NCBI RefSeq assembly: GCF_001713355.1 | Contig: NZ_CP016448.1 | Span: forward strand, 3,038,001 to 3,102,000 | DNA: 64,000 bases | DNA from: Methyloversatilis sp. RAC08 | GTDB taxonomy: Bacteria; Pseudomonadota; Gammaproteobacteria; Burkholderiales; Rhodocyclaceae | Reading direction: 5' to 3' | Part shown: positions 1-8,714 of the stretch, piece by piece | Numbering within the stretch: position 1 is the stretch's first letter | Layout of the letters: each line of letters opens with the position of its first letter | Made by a program: the position numbers and the translations under genes | Notes under the pieces: generated by a model | What the model was told of the DNA's origin: nothing | The model's input: only the letters and a program-made list of their open reading frames with translations | The model's database searches: none

Positions 1-2102
1 AGCTGGTGGCGAGCGATCTGCGCAGCCCGTCCGCACCGGCACCCATCGAGGCGGTACGGCTGGACATAGATGGCACGCGGGCCGCACATCGCCTGTCGGC
101 CAGCGTGAAACTCGCCGATCAGCCGGCGGAACGTGGCGACGCGCCGCTGCGCCAGTCGCTCGACCTGGCAGCGCGGGGCGCACTGGATCCGTCAGGCAAG
201 GGCCCGTCCTGGTCAGGTCGCATCGATCAGCTGGTGCTGGTGCTGTCACCCGAACTGACTGCCACGCTGGTTCGCCCGGCGTCGCTGTCGGCGTCTGCAG
301 AGCGCGTGGTCCTCGACGATGCGACGCTTGCGCTGACCGGCGGCGGCGAACTGGTGCTCGCGCGCACGCTGTGGACGCCGGAGCGCCTCGACGCCAGCGG
401 CCGCATGCGCGGCTTTCCGCTGCGCCTCGTCTGGCGCGACCGCGAAGCCGGCATCGCCGTGCGTGCGCCGCTGAAGCTGGGTGCCGACTGGGCGGTCGGT
501 GCCGCGCTGACCGGTGACGAAGGGTTGAGCGGCCGCGTTGCCGTGTTCCGCGAAAGCGGCAACGCGGTCGTTTCGGGTGAAGGCCGGGTCGAACTTGCTT
601 TCAATGAGGCACGCGCGCAGATCGATTTTTCCGGCCAGTCGGCCGCGGTCACGGCCCGCATCGCGGGTCCGGACGTCGGCCAGCTGCAGGCTGCGGTGCG
701 CGTGCCGCTGCGCCGCGACGGCAGCCTGTGGCTGCCCGACATCGACGCACAGACCACCGGTGAGGCCACGCTCGAGGTACCGACGCTGAACTGGATCGGT
801 CGCGCGCTGCGGCTTGACATGACAACCGCCGGCAGCCTGAAGGCCGACGTGAAGATGGCAGGCCGGCTGCGTGCGCCGGAGTTGTCGGGGCGCATCGATG
901 GTGACGGGCTGACGTTCCGGCTGGCCGACGAAGGCCTGCGGCTGGAGCGTGGCAGCCTGCGTGCGCAGTTCGCCGGTGACCGGCTGAATCTCGACAGCTT
1001 GAGCTTCGAAAGCGCCAACGCGCGCGCGCCGGCCGATCCACGCTTGAATGCCGCGGCGTTGACCAAGGAGCCGGGCCGGCTGTCCGCACGCGGCACGGTT
1101 GACCTGGCCACGGCGGCAGCCGACATCGCGATCGAGGTGCGCCGCTTCGTGCCGCTGCAAGGGGGTGAGCAGTGGCTCATGCTGTCCGGTGACGGCAGCG
1201 TGCGCGGCTCGGCAAAGACTGGCATTGCGCTGCAGCTGGCGCTGACGGCCGACGCCGGGCTGTTTGCCGTGCCGGAAGAGTCGCCGCCCACGCTCGGCGA
1301 CGACGTGGTGATGAAAGGTCGCAACGGCGGCGGCGCAAGCGGCCCGCCGCTGGCGCTGCAGATCAACGTCGATCTGGGCGAGCGCCTCTATTTCAAGGGA
1401 CGCGGGCTCGATACGCGGCTGGCCGGCCAGCTGGCGCTGCGCGATCAGGGTCGCGGCATCAGCGCCACCGGCAATATCCGCACGGTCGGGGGACGCTACC
1501 GCGCCTATGGCCAGAATCTCGATATCGAGCGCGGCGTGGTGAGCTTCCAGGGGTCGCTGGCCAATCCGGGGCTGAACGTGCGCGCCATCCGGCCGAACCT
1601 GCCGGTGCAGGCCGGCGTGGAAGTGAGCGGCACCGTGCAGCGGCCGCGCGTGCGACTGGTATCCGACAGTGCGATGCCGGACTCCGAAAAGCTGTCGTGG
1701 ATCGTCCTCGGGCGCGGCCAGGAAACTGCCCGCGGCTCGGATCTGTCGCTGCTGGCGACCGCCGCCGGCGCGCTGCTGGGCGGCGAGGGCGAGGGCATCA
1801 CCGGATCGCTGGCCCAGGCGCTCGGTCTGGACCAGATCGCCCTGACCCAGAGTTCGATCGCCAGCGGTCCGCGCAGTCAGGTGGTCAGCAGTTCGCAGCG
1901 CAGCAGCACGACAGTCGGTGGCCAGGTGGTCAGCGTCGGCAAGCGGCTGACGAACAATGCGCTGCTGTCCTACGAACAGGGCGTGGCCGGCGCGACCAGT
2001 GTGGTCAAGCTGACCTGGACGCTGACCCGCCATCTCGCGCTGATCGGCAGCACCGGTACCGAACAGGCGGTCGATGTGCGTTACGTCTTTTCGTTCAAGT
2101 GA
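1..2102 (+). CDS. tamB: Translocation and assembly module protein TamB, C-terminal part (5' end outside window)
   Basis: This is the last ~700 residues of a TamB (DUF490) family protein. The frame is open from the first bases, so the true start lies upstream. TamB is an inner-membrane-anchored periplasmic protein that works with the outer-membrane protein TamA in envelope protein assembly and phospholipid transport. The visible part has the family's pattern of long alternating beta-strands rich in G, R, L and D. It ends in a conserved C-terminal block: a stretch around a DSEKLSWIVLGRG motif (about residues 562-574 of the visible part), an Ala/Gly-rich helix, and a final strand ending VRYVFSFK, typical of a beta-barrel-interacting tail. 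Family identity is confident. Only partner context (tamA upstream) is missing. Confidence 0.9.
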   Translation, partial: LVASDLRSPSAPAPIEAVRLDIDGTRAAHRLSASVKLADQPAERGDAPLRQSLDLAARGALDPSGKGPSWSGRIDQLVLVLSPELTATLVRPASLSASAERVVLDDATLALTGGGELVLARTLWTPERLDASGRMRGFPLRLVWRDREAGIAVRAPLKLGADWAVGAALTGDEGLSGRVAVFRESGNAVVSGEGRVELAFNEARAQIDFSGQSAAVTARIAGPDVGQLQAAVRVPLRRDGSLWLPDIDAQTTGEATLEVPTLNWIGRALRLDMTTAGSLKADVKMAGRLRAPELSGRIDGDGLTFRLADEGLRLERGSLRAQFAGDRLNLDSLSFESANARAPADPRLNAAALTKEPGRLSARGTVDLATAAADIAIEVRRFVPLQGGEQWLMLSGDGSVRGSAKTGIALQLALTADAGLFAVPEESPPTLGDDVVMKGRNGGGASGPPLALQINVDLGERLYFKGRGLDTRLAGQLALRDQGRGISATGNIRTVGGRYRAYGQNLDIERGVVSFQGSLANPGLNVRAIRPNLPVQAGVEVSGTVQRPRVRLVSDSAMPDSEKLSWIVLGRGQETARGSDLSLLATAAGALLGGEGEGITGSLAQALGLDQIALTQSSIASGPRSQVVSSSQRSSTTVGGQVVSVGKRLTNNALLSYEQGVAGATSVVKLTWTLTRHLALIGSTGTEQAVDVRYVFSFK

Positions 2103-2258
2103 CGGTTGCCCACCCTTGAGCAGCAACACTGCATCGAAGTGGGTAATGTACGATTTATTAACGTGTGATCTAAAGTCGGGTGATCGACGCACGTAAACCA
2201 AAGAGTTAACTTCCTGGTTTCGACCTGCGTCCGGGCCCGGCTTCGGATTGACCGTCAG

Positions 2259-4643
2259 ATGAATTCTTCTCCTTCCGCCGGGCGGCGCACGTCCGCCCTT
2301 CCGGCGCTGCTGCTGACCGCCGTCATTGGCGCGACGCTTTCCTGGATGGCGTGGCAAACCCTGCATGTGCAGGAACAGGCGCAGGCGCACACCCGTTTCG
2401 ATCGCAGCGTGGCCGAAGCCGAGCGTGCGCTGACCGAAGCCATGGCCGACTACGAACAGTTGCTGTGGTCGGGGGCCGCGCTGTTCTCTGCCTCGTCCAA
2501 TGTCACGCGCGAAGAGTGGCGGGCATTTGCCGACGGTGTGCAGCTGGACACCCGCTTTCCCGGACTCAAGGGCTTCGGTTTTGCACAGGTGCTGACTCCT
2601 GCGGAGCGCGCTGCGCACGAAGCTGCGTTGCGTGCATCGGGGCGACCCGGCTACGCCGTCCGGCCGCCCGGTGATCGCGACATGCTCACCGCCATCGTGT
2701 ACCTCGAACCCGAGGTCGGCACCAATCTCAATGCGATCGGTTACGACATGTATTCGGAGCCGATACGTCGCGCGGCGATGGAACGTGCGGCAGACAGTGG
2801 CAAGGCGGCATTGTCGGGAGCGGTCACGCTGGTGCAGGACAGTGCGGCACCCCGGCCCGGCGCACTGATGTATGTACCGGTCTATCGACCGTCGCACGGT
2901 TTGCATACGGTCGAGGCGCATCGGGCGGCGCTGCACGGGTTCGTCTATTCGCCGTTCCGCATGAACGATCTGGTTCAGGCGGCGATCGGTGACCGCGCAG
3001 CCGATATGGTGGTCGAACTGTTCGATGGCACCGCCACCGATGAACCGGCATTGCTGTTCGAGCGTCGTCGAGCCGTGCTCGAAAATCTCGTGGCTTACAC
3101 ACCCAGCTTCGTCGAGACGCGTCCGGTTGACGTCGGCATGCATCGCTGGACCTTGCGCTTCACCACATTGCCGGCCTTTGACGTGGCGGCACCGGCGAGC
3201 AAGGCCAATCTGGCGGCAGCCGCCGGTCTGGGTCTGACCGTACTGTTGTGCAGCACACTGGCTGCAGTACTGGGTTTGCGCAGGCGGGCCGAAAATCTGG
3301 CGCATCGCATGTCGGTCGCCCATCGCGAAAGCGAGGCGCGCATGCGCTCGGTCATCCAGGCCAGCGCGGAAGGCATCCTTATTTGCGACCTCACACCGGC
3401 GTCGCGCGTACTGAGCGCCAACCCCGCAATTGCCGACATGCTCGGCATCGAAGCCGACCTGCTGCAGGGCATGCCGCTGACGCAGCTTTTTTCGAGTCAC
3501 GGCGACGTGACGCTGGAAAGGCAGCTGAGCGACATCCGTCATGGCGACCGGCGGCTGCTGCGCTGCAATGTAAGCGCCGCGCATGCACACGGCGGCGCGC
3601 GCACGATAGAACTCGCCATCACGTCCACCGAAGAGGAATCCGAAGGGCCGCGCCTGATCATCATGGCGACCGACCTGACGGAACTGCTCGATGCGCAGCG
3701 TGCGGCACGTGAATCCGACCTGCTCAATCAGGCAATTCTGGAGCACGCGCCTTTCTGCGTGATCGCCACCGACACGGTCGGCGTCATCCAGTCGATCAAT
3801 CCGGCCGGCGAACGGCTGCTCGGCTATGCGCGTCACGAACTGGTCGGTGTCGCCACGCCGGAACTGCTGCATCTGGACACCGAAATTCATCAGCGCAGCG
3901 CGCAGCTGACGGCAGAGAAGGGATTGCCGGTACGCGGTTTCGAGGTGTTCGTGCTGCCGGTGCACGAAGGCGGTGTGGATGAGCGGGAATGGACCTACGT
4001 GCGCAAGGACGGCACACATGTGCCCGTCAATCTGGCCGTCAATGCGCTGCGCGACGCGCGCGGCGACATCAGCGGCTACATCGGATTCGCCTACGACATC
4101 ACCGAACGACGCCGCACCGAGGCATATGTTCGCCGGCTGGCGCACCATGACACCCTGACAGGCCTGCCGAACCGCCTGCTGCTGACCGAACGCTTCGAGC
4201 GCTCGGTCCAGCGTTCAAGGCGCAGCGGTTTGCGTACCGCGCTGATCATGCTCGACCTCGATCGCTTCAAGGACATCAACGACAATCTGGGGCATCACGC
4301 CGGTGACGCGGTGCTGCGCGCCGTCGCCGAACGTCTGCTGGCCAACGTGCGCGGCACCGATACCGCAGCGCGCCTCGGTGGCGACGAATTCGTTGTATTG
4401 CTCGAAGAGGTGGAAAGCGCGGAAGTCGCCTGCGAAACGGCGCGCAAGTTCCTGCGCGAACTGTCGCAGCCGATTGATTTGACTGACCTGGAACTGGCGA
4501 TCACACCCAGCATCGGCATTGCGCTGTTTCCCGATCACGGCCACGAGCTGGAAGACGTGCTGCAGCGCGCCGACACTGCGATGTACCGCACCAAGCAGTC
4601 CGGCCGCAACGGCTTCACCCTGTACCAGCACGGCCACGCCTGA
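2259..4643 (+). CDS. Membrane-bound CHASE-PAS-PAS-GGDEF diguanylate cyclase
   Basis: A 794-residue sensor that should make cyclic di-GMP from two GTP. There is an N-terminal membrane helix (~12-34), an extracytoplasmic CHASE-type ligand domain (~60-290), a second helix (~312-340), two PAS domains (~365-475 and ~490-610) and a C-terminal GGDEF domain. The active-site motif GGDEF is intact at residues 707-711. An RGTD inhibitory I-site lies five residues before it, so product feedback inhibition is likely. No EAL domain follows, so it is a cyclase only. It stands alone: 156 bp separate it from tamB, and the next gene is convergent. The CHASE ligand cannot be told from sequence. Confidence 0.92.
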   Translation: MNSSPSAGRRTSALPALLLTAVIGATLSWMAWQTLHVQEQAQAHTRFDRSVAEAERALTEAMADYEQLLWSGAALFSASSNVTREEWRAFADGVQLDTRFPGLKGFGFAQVLTPAERAAHEAALRASGRPGYAVRPPGDRDMLTAIVYLEPEVGTNLNAIGYDMYSEPIRRAAMERAADSGKAALSGAVTLVQDSAAPRPGALMYVPVYRPSHGLHTVEAHRAALHGFVYSPFRMNDLVQAAIGDRAADMVVELFDGTATDEPALLFERRRAVLENLVAYTPSFVETRPVDVGMHRWTLRFTTLPAFDVAAPASKANLAAAAGLGLTVLLCSTLAAVLGLRRRAENLAHRMSVAHRESEARMRSVIQASAEGILICDLTPASRVLSANPAIADMLGIEADLLQGMPLTQLFSSHGDVTLERQLSDIRHGDRRLLRCNVSAAHAHGGARTIELAITSTEEESEGPRLIIMATDLTELLDAQRAARESDLLNQAILEHAPFCVIATDTVGVIQSINPAGERLLGYARHELVGVATPELLHLDTEIHQRSAQLTAEKGLPVRGFEVFVLPVHEGGVDEREWTYVRKDGTHVPVNLAVNALRDARGDISGYIGFAYDITERRRTEAYVRRLAHHDTLTGLPNRLLLTERFERSVQRSRRSGLRTALIMLDLDRFKDINDNLGHHAGDAVLRAVAERLLANVRGTDTAARLGGDEFVVLLEEVESAEVACETARKFLRELSQPIDLTDLELAITPSIGIALFPDHGHELEDVLQRADTAMYRTKQSGRNGFTLYQHGHA

Positions 4644-4661
4644 GCAGGCTCGACCACCGCG

Positions 4662-5096
4662 TCAGGTGCGTCGCTCGCCGAGGCTGCGGTCCAGCTTGTC
4701 TTCGACTTCGCCGATGGCGGCAGCGAGTGAATTCACCGAGTCGATCGTGGTCTGTTGCATCGCTGCGCGCAGGTCGGCGAATTCCTTCTGCATCGCGGTG
4801 TTCAGTTCGGTGAAGCGCGACGCTTCGGCCTGATCCGCCAGCAGCCGCTGCTCGCGCAGTTCCTTGGCATGACGCCGCGCTTCGAGCAGGGTCGAGGTGT
4901 GCAGCGTCAGCGTGTAGGCACCGAGCAGCACCAGCAGCAGGGTCGTGGCACCGAGCAGGATGATGCCGGCCGGTGCGTTGATCGTCGCCACCAGCAGCGA
5001 CACCTCGACCGGCATGACCAGCACGCTCCAGTTCGCAATCACGAAGGCGGCGAGCAGGCCCATCACCAGTATTCCAAGTGCGCCGAGCAGTTTCAT
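4662..5096 (-). CDS. LapA-like (DUF1049) membrane protein with C-terminal coiled coil
   Basis: A 144-residue protein with two N-terminal membrane helices (about 4-25 and 41-64), the second Leu-rich, joined by a short loop. It matches the small LapA/DUF1049 inner-membrane family in layout. The second half is charged and helical (ARRHAKELREQ onward) and looks like a cytoplasmic coiled coil. LapA proteins have been linked to lipopolysaccharide assembly with LapB, but no lapB is adjacent. An AGGAGA ribosome binding site sits just upstream of the ATG. It is convergent with the diguanylate cyclase. The specific function is not assignable. Confidence 0.7.
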   Translation of the reverse strand: MKLLGALGILVMGLLAAFVIANWSVLVMPVEVSLLVATINAPAGIILLGATTLLLVLLGAYTLTLHTSTLLEARRHAKELREQRLLADQAEASRFTELNTAMQKEFADLRAAMQQTTIDSVNSLAAAIGEVEDKLDRSLGERRT

Positions 5097-5165
5097 CAGT
5101 GTTCTCCTCTTATTGTCATTACACCATTGTCGTGCATGCGGGGCCCTGCCGCCATCGGCATCCGC

Positions 5166-6410
5166 CTACGCCTGGGCGACGGCCGGCGACATGCGCGCCT
5201 CGCGGATCGGCAGGTTGACCAGCGCCGCGATGGTCGCCAGCAGTGCGTCGGCATACCACATCCACAGATAGTTGCCGGTGTGCTCCAGCGCCAGCCCGCC
5301 GAGCCAGGCGCCGAAGAAGCCGCCGATCTGGTGCGACAGCAGCGTGAGGCCGAACAAGGTCGCAAGATAGCGCGTGCCGAACAGCTTGCCGACCACGCCG
5401 GCGGTCGGCGGTACGGTAGCCAGCCAGGTCACGCCCAGACCGATGGCGAACAGGTAGAAGGTCCATTCGGTCTGCGGCGACGCCAGGTAGATCAACACCA
5501 GCACCGCACGCGACGCATACATCCAGAACAGGATCATCTTGCTGCGCCAGCGGCCGACCGCCCAGCCGGCCAGCAGGCTGCCGGCGATGTTGGCCAGCCC
5601 GATCAGCGCCAGCGCAGTGCTCGCCACTTCCGCCGGCAGGCCGCACAGCCCGACCTCGCCCGGCAGGTGGGTGATCAGGAAGGCGATGTGAAAACCGCAG
5701 GTGAAGAAACCGGCGTGCAGCAGCAGATAGCTGCGGTCACGCAGCGCGTCGCGCACCGCATGGCGCAGGCCGCCGCTGCCATCGGGCGCGGCGTGACTGA
5801 CCATCGGCTCGCGTGCGCGCAGGGCGCGCGCCAGCGGCAGTGCAGCCAGCGCCGCGATGGCCAGCGCATACATCGCACCCATCCAGCCGACGGTGGTGAT
5901 CAGCTTCTGCGCCAGTGGTGCGAACACGAACTGCCCGAGCGAGCCGCCGGCGTTGATGATGCCAGCCGCCTGACCCCGCTTCGCCGAATCGAGCTTGCGC
6001 GAGGCGGCACCGATCAGCACCGAAAAGCTGCCGGCGCCGGAGCCGGCAGCCGACAGCACGCCGAGCGCCATCGTCATGCCGAAGCTGCTGTCCATGAAAG
6101 GTGTCAGTGCGCAGCCGAGCGCCAGCACGATCAGCCCGGTCGCCAGCACGCGGCCCGGGCCGTAGCGATCCGCCACCGCACCAGCCACCGGCTGTATCGC
6201 GCCCCAGACGAACTGGCCGATGGCCAGCGCCAGGCTCAGGCTGACGATGCCAAGACCGGTGGAGGTATTGATCGGCGACATGAACAGGCCGGACGACTGG
6301 CGTACGCCCATCGTGACCATCAGCAGCAGGGCGGCGCACAGCACGGCGGACAGGGCGGAGGGCATGGCGCGTAACGAAACTTCGGGTTGCTCGAGGCTAG
6401 CACAGGCCAT
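5166..6410 (-). CDS. MFS transporter
   Basis: A 414-residue polytopic protein with about 12 hydrophobic helices and the MFS loop motif between helices 2 and 3 (GAVADRYGPGRV). The overall pattern resembles the OFA/CynX-type anion and small-solute porters, but the substrate cannot be read from the sequence. The chosen ATG has a GGTGGGAC purine tract before it. An internal ATG at 6365, which begins MPSALSAVL directly at the first membrane helix, is an alternative start. The upstream side (6411-6709) holds a palindromic repeat cluster rather than an obvious promoter. Confidence 0.85.
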   Translation of the reverse strand: MACASLEQPEVSLRAMPSALSAVLCAALLLMVTMGVRQSSGLFMSPINTSTGLGIVSLSLALAIGQFVWGAIQPVAGAVADRYGPGRVLATGLIVLALGCALTPFMDSSFGMTMALGVLSAAGSGAGSFSVLIGAASRKLDSAKRGQAAGIINAGGSLGQFVFAPLAQKLITTVGWMGAMYALAIAALAALPLARALRAREPMVSHAAPDGSGGLRHAVRDALRDRSYLLLHAGFFTCGFHIAFLITHLPGEVGLCGLPAEVASTALALIGLANIAGSLLAGWAVGRWRSKMILFWMYASRAVLVLIYLASPQTEWTFYLFAIGLGVTWLATVPPTAGVVGKLFGTRYLATLFGLTLLSHQIGGFFGAWLGGLALEHTGNYLWMWYADALLATIAALVNLPIREARMSPAVAQA

Positions 6411-6444
6411 TGTCCCACCGTCATCTGTCGCGGGCGGAAGTGGG

Positions 6445-6589
6445 TGTTGGGCATCGCTGCGCTCACCCCAACCTACGGAGCATCACGTAGGTTGGGGTGA
6501 GCCGAAGACGATGCCCAACACCGAACCGTCCCCGCCGCGTCCCCGCCCGACCGACCCGCAGGTTGGGGTGAGCGCAGCGATGCCCAACA
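6445..6589. repeat. Cluster of three REP-like palindromic elements
   Basis: Three copies of a ~31-bp unit lie in the gap before the ynfA-like gene. One is inverted at 6445-6475. Two are direct, at 6487-6520 and 6559-6589. The direct unit begins GTAGGTTGGGGTGAGCGCAG and ends CGATGCCCAACA; the last copy begins with CAGG instead of GTAGG. The first two form a head-to-head pair that could fold as a hairpin. The same unit occurs three more times at 29083-29228. This is a dispersed extragenic palindrome family, probably mobilised or spread by a REP-associated transposase elsewhere in the genome. Confidence 0.85.
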
Positions 6590-6709
6590 AGACGGCGCAT
6601 GCACTCGCGCCACACGCACCGCGCCGGATCGACGCCTGCTCCGGCCCCGGGGGAACCTCGAAGTTCAGCGACGCTCCGACCATCGGGTGTCCGGCCGGGT
6701 TATCTTCGG

Positions 6710-7042
6710 ATGATGAACCTGCTTTCGACCACGGCACTTTTCGTCGCCACTGCACTGGCCGAGATCGTCGGCTGCTATCTGCCCTGGCTGTGGCTGAAGG
6801 ACCGCGCGCCGGTCTGGGTGCTGCTGCCGGCGGCGCTGTCGCTGGCCGCATTCGTCTGGCTGCTGACGCTGCATCCGACCGCAGCCGGGCGTGTCTATGC
6901 GGCGTATGGCGGCGTGTACGTTTCCGTCGCCGTGCTGTGGCTATGGCTGGTCGACGGCGAGCGCCCGCATCTGTGGGACATCACCGGCGTGGCGGTCGCG
7001 CTGGCCGGCATGGCCATCATCATGTTCGCGCCGCGCGCCTGA
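6710..7042 (+). CDS. ynfA: YnfA/UPF0060 family small membrane protein
   Basis: A ~110-residue inner-membrane protein with four hydrophobic helices, matching the UPF0060 (YnfA) family in length and in motifs: an N-terminal [15 protein letters not shown] segment and a central AAYGGVYV segment. The family is related to small multidrug resistance transporters, and some members have been reported to export toxic cations. Two adjacent ATG codons (6710 and 6713) are possible starts. The long open frame upstream runs through the repeat cluster and is not counted. The gene ends 30 bp before the SDR gene on the same strand, so they may be co-transcribed. Confidence 0.88.
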   Translation: MMNLLSTTALFVATALAEIVGCYLPWLWLKDRAPVWVLLPAALSLAAFVWLLTLHPTAAGRVYAAYGGVYVSVAVLWLWLVDGERPHLWDITGVAVALAGMAIIMFAPRA

Positions 7043-7072
7043 AGCGCGCCCTTTCATCGAGGAGAATTCCGC

Positions 7073-7852
7073 ATGGACCTGCAACTGAAGAACCGTCTCG
7101 CACTGGTGTCCGGCAGCACCGCCGGCATCGGCTACGCCATCGCCGAAGCGCTGCTGCGCGAAGGCGCGCGCGTCATCGTCAATGGCCGCACGCAGGCGGC
7201 GGTCGACGCGGCCGTCGCGAAGCTTGGTGTGGGGGCGATCGGCTTTGCCGGCGATCTGGCCAGCGCAGCCGGCGCCGACGCGCTGGCGAAGGCGCACCCG
7301 GACATCGACATCCTGGTGAACAACCTCGGCATCTTCGAGCCGAAAGCTTTCGAGGACATCCCCGACGCCGACTGGACCCGCTTTTTCGACGTGAACGTGC
7401 TGAGCGGCGTGCGGCTGTCGCGCCAGGTGCTGCCCGGCATGAAGCGGCGCAACTGGGGCCGCATCCTGTTCATATCGAGCGAGAGCGGCATCCAGATTCC
7501 GGCCGAAATGATCCACTACGGCATGACCAAATCGGCGCAGATCGCGATTGCGCGCGGTCTGGCCGAGTCGGTGGCCGGCACCGGCATCACCGTCAACAGC
7601 GTGCTGCCGGGCCCGACCCGCTCGCGCGGCGTCGAGGATTTCGTGCAGACGCTGGCCGACGAGAACGGCCAGAGCTTCGAGGACTTCGAGAAGGAATTCT
7701 TCGAGAAGGTGCGCCCGACCTCGCTGATCAAGCGCTTCGCCACGCCGGAAGAAGTCGCGGCGATGGTCGTCTATCTGGCCAGTCCGCTCGCGTCGGCCAC
7801 CACCGGCGCGGCGGTTCGGGTCGATGGCGGAACGGTGAAGGGCGCCTTCTGA
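7073..7852 (+). CDS. Short-chain dehydrogenase/reductase
   Basis: A 259-residue classical SDR. The N-terminal Rossmann motif SGSTAGIG (about 14-21) binds NAD(P)H, NNLG follows strand 4, and the catalytic Ser (ISSESG) with the YGMTK Tyr-x-x-x-Lys pair is complete. The Asn of the catalytic tetrad is probably in the DVNVLSG segment. The C-terminal region is typical of 3-oxoacyl-ACP reductase-like SDRs of unknown substrate. A GAGGAGA ribosome binding site precedes the ATG. The neighbours give no metabolic pathway, so the substrate stays open. Confidence 0.9.
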   Translation: MDLQLKNRLALVSGSTAGIGYAIAEALLREGARVIVNGRTQAAVDAAVAKLGVGAIGFAGDLASAAGADALAKAHPDIDILVNNLGIFEPKAFEDIPDADWTRFFDVNVLSGVRLSRQVLPGMKRRNWGRILFISSESGIQIPAEMIHYGMTKSAQIAIARGLAESVAGTGITVNSVLPGPTRSRGVEDFVQTLADENGQSFEDFEKEFFEKVRPTSLIKRFATPEEVAAMVVYLASPLASATTGAAVRVDGGTVKGAF

Positions 7853-8011
7853 ACTGCGTCACGGCGCGCCTCGAACAGCAGGGGAAACACGGTCTTCAAG
7901 GCTGTGCGCGGACAGTTGTCCTTGATAGTGTTCGCCTGCAGCGCTTGCGCCGGCGCGGTCGAGCAGGCCCGACCCGGTAGATGGATTCCAGTCATTTTTC
8001 GGGAGAAACCG

Positions 8012-8704
8012 ATGAAACGCCGACTTGCCGCCTCATGGATTGCCGCCTCGACTTTGTGCCTGACGGGCGCGCCGGCACTTGCCGCCGATTACTACCTGCA
8101 GATTCCGGGTATCGATGGCGGTTCGGTCGCCGAAGATTTCAAGGACCAGATCGAGGTGTCGTCATTCAGCTGGAACGTATTCAATACCGTGCCGACCGAT
8201 TCCACCGGCGGTACGGCATCGAAGGCGGTATTCGGCGATCTGCACTGGACGCAGGCGGTGAATCAGAGCATCCCCACTCTGTTTGCCGGGGTGGTCGGCG
8301 GCAAGGCCTTCGACGAGGTGGTGCTCAGCTTCGTGAAAGCGGGCGAAGACAAGTCCTATCGCTACTTCACGATGACCTTCGATGACGTCACGCTGACCTC
8401 GCTGAGCCTGTCGGGGACATCGGGCGGCGACGAGCCGCAGGCATCCCTGAGCCTGAGTTACACGCGCATCGCGCTCGCCTACATTCCGCAGGACAAGGGC
8501 GGAAAGCTCGGCGACCCCATCACGGCAATCTGGGATCTGGCAGGGGTGAAGGGTGACGCACGCGTACTGATGCAGCTTGCGTCACCCGACACGCCCATCC
8601 TGCTCGACGTGTCGCAACCCATACCCGAACCGGAGCAGGCGGCCCTGCTGCTGGCCGGTCTCGGCCTGATCGGCTGGGTGACCCGCCGCCGGCGGCTCTG
8701 CTGA
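8012..8704 (+). CDS. Secreted Hcp-fold protein with PEP-CTERM sorting signal
   Basis: A 230-residue exported protein. It has a signal peptide (MKRRLAASWIAA... ending near ALAA, ~24), then an Hcp-like core (YYLQIPGIDGGS, IEVSSFSWN, FVKAGEDKSYRYFTMTFDDV). This is the beta-barrel fold of type VI secretion tube proteins. The end is a PEP-CTERM tripartite signal: PEPE, a ~16-residue hydrophobic stretch, and an RRRR cluster before the final LC. Exosortase-type processing would cut and release or anchor it at the surface. No T6SS gene is nearby, so this is probably not a T6SS tube subunit but a surface protein using the Hcp fold. A GGGAGA ribosome binding site supports this start over upstream ones. 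Confidence 0.85.
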   Translation: MKRRLAASWIAASTLCLTGAPALAADYYLQIPGIDGGSVAEDFKDQIEVSSFSWNVFNTVPTDSTGGTASKAVFGDLHWTQAVNQSIPTLFAGVVGGKAFDEVVLSFVKAGEDKSYRYFTMTFDDVTLTSLSLSGTSGGDEPQASLSLSYTRIALAYIPQDKGGKLGDPITAIWDLAGVKGDARVLMQLASPDTPILLDVSQPIPEPEQAALLLAGLGLIGWVTRRRRLC

Positions 8705-8714
8705 CCTTCGTCCG

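Noticed and set aside
246-4148. Very long open frame on the minus strand across tamB and the diguanylate cyclase
   Set aside because: It is antisense to two recognisable genes, rich in Arg/Gln/His/Ala as expected of reversed GC-rich codons, and has no family features.
8012-8704. Type VI secretion tube gene hcp
   Set aside because: The signal peptide and PEP-CTERM tail, and the lack of any T6SS gene nearby, argue against a tube subunit.
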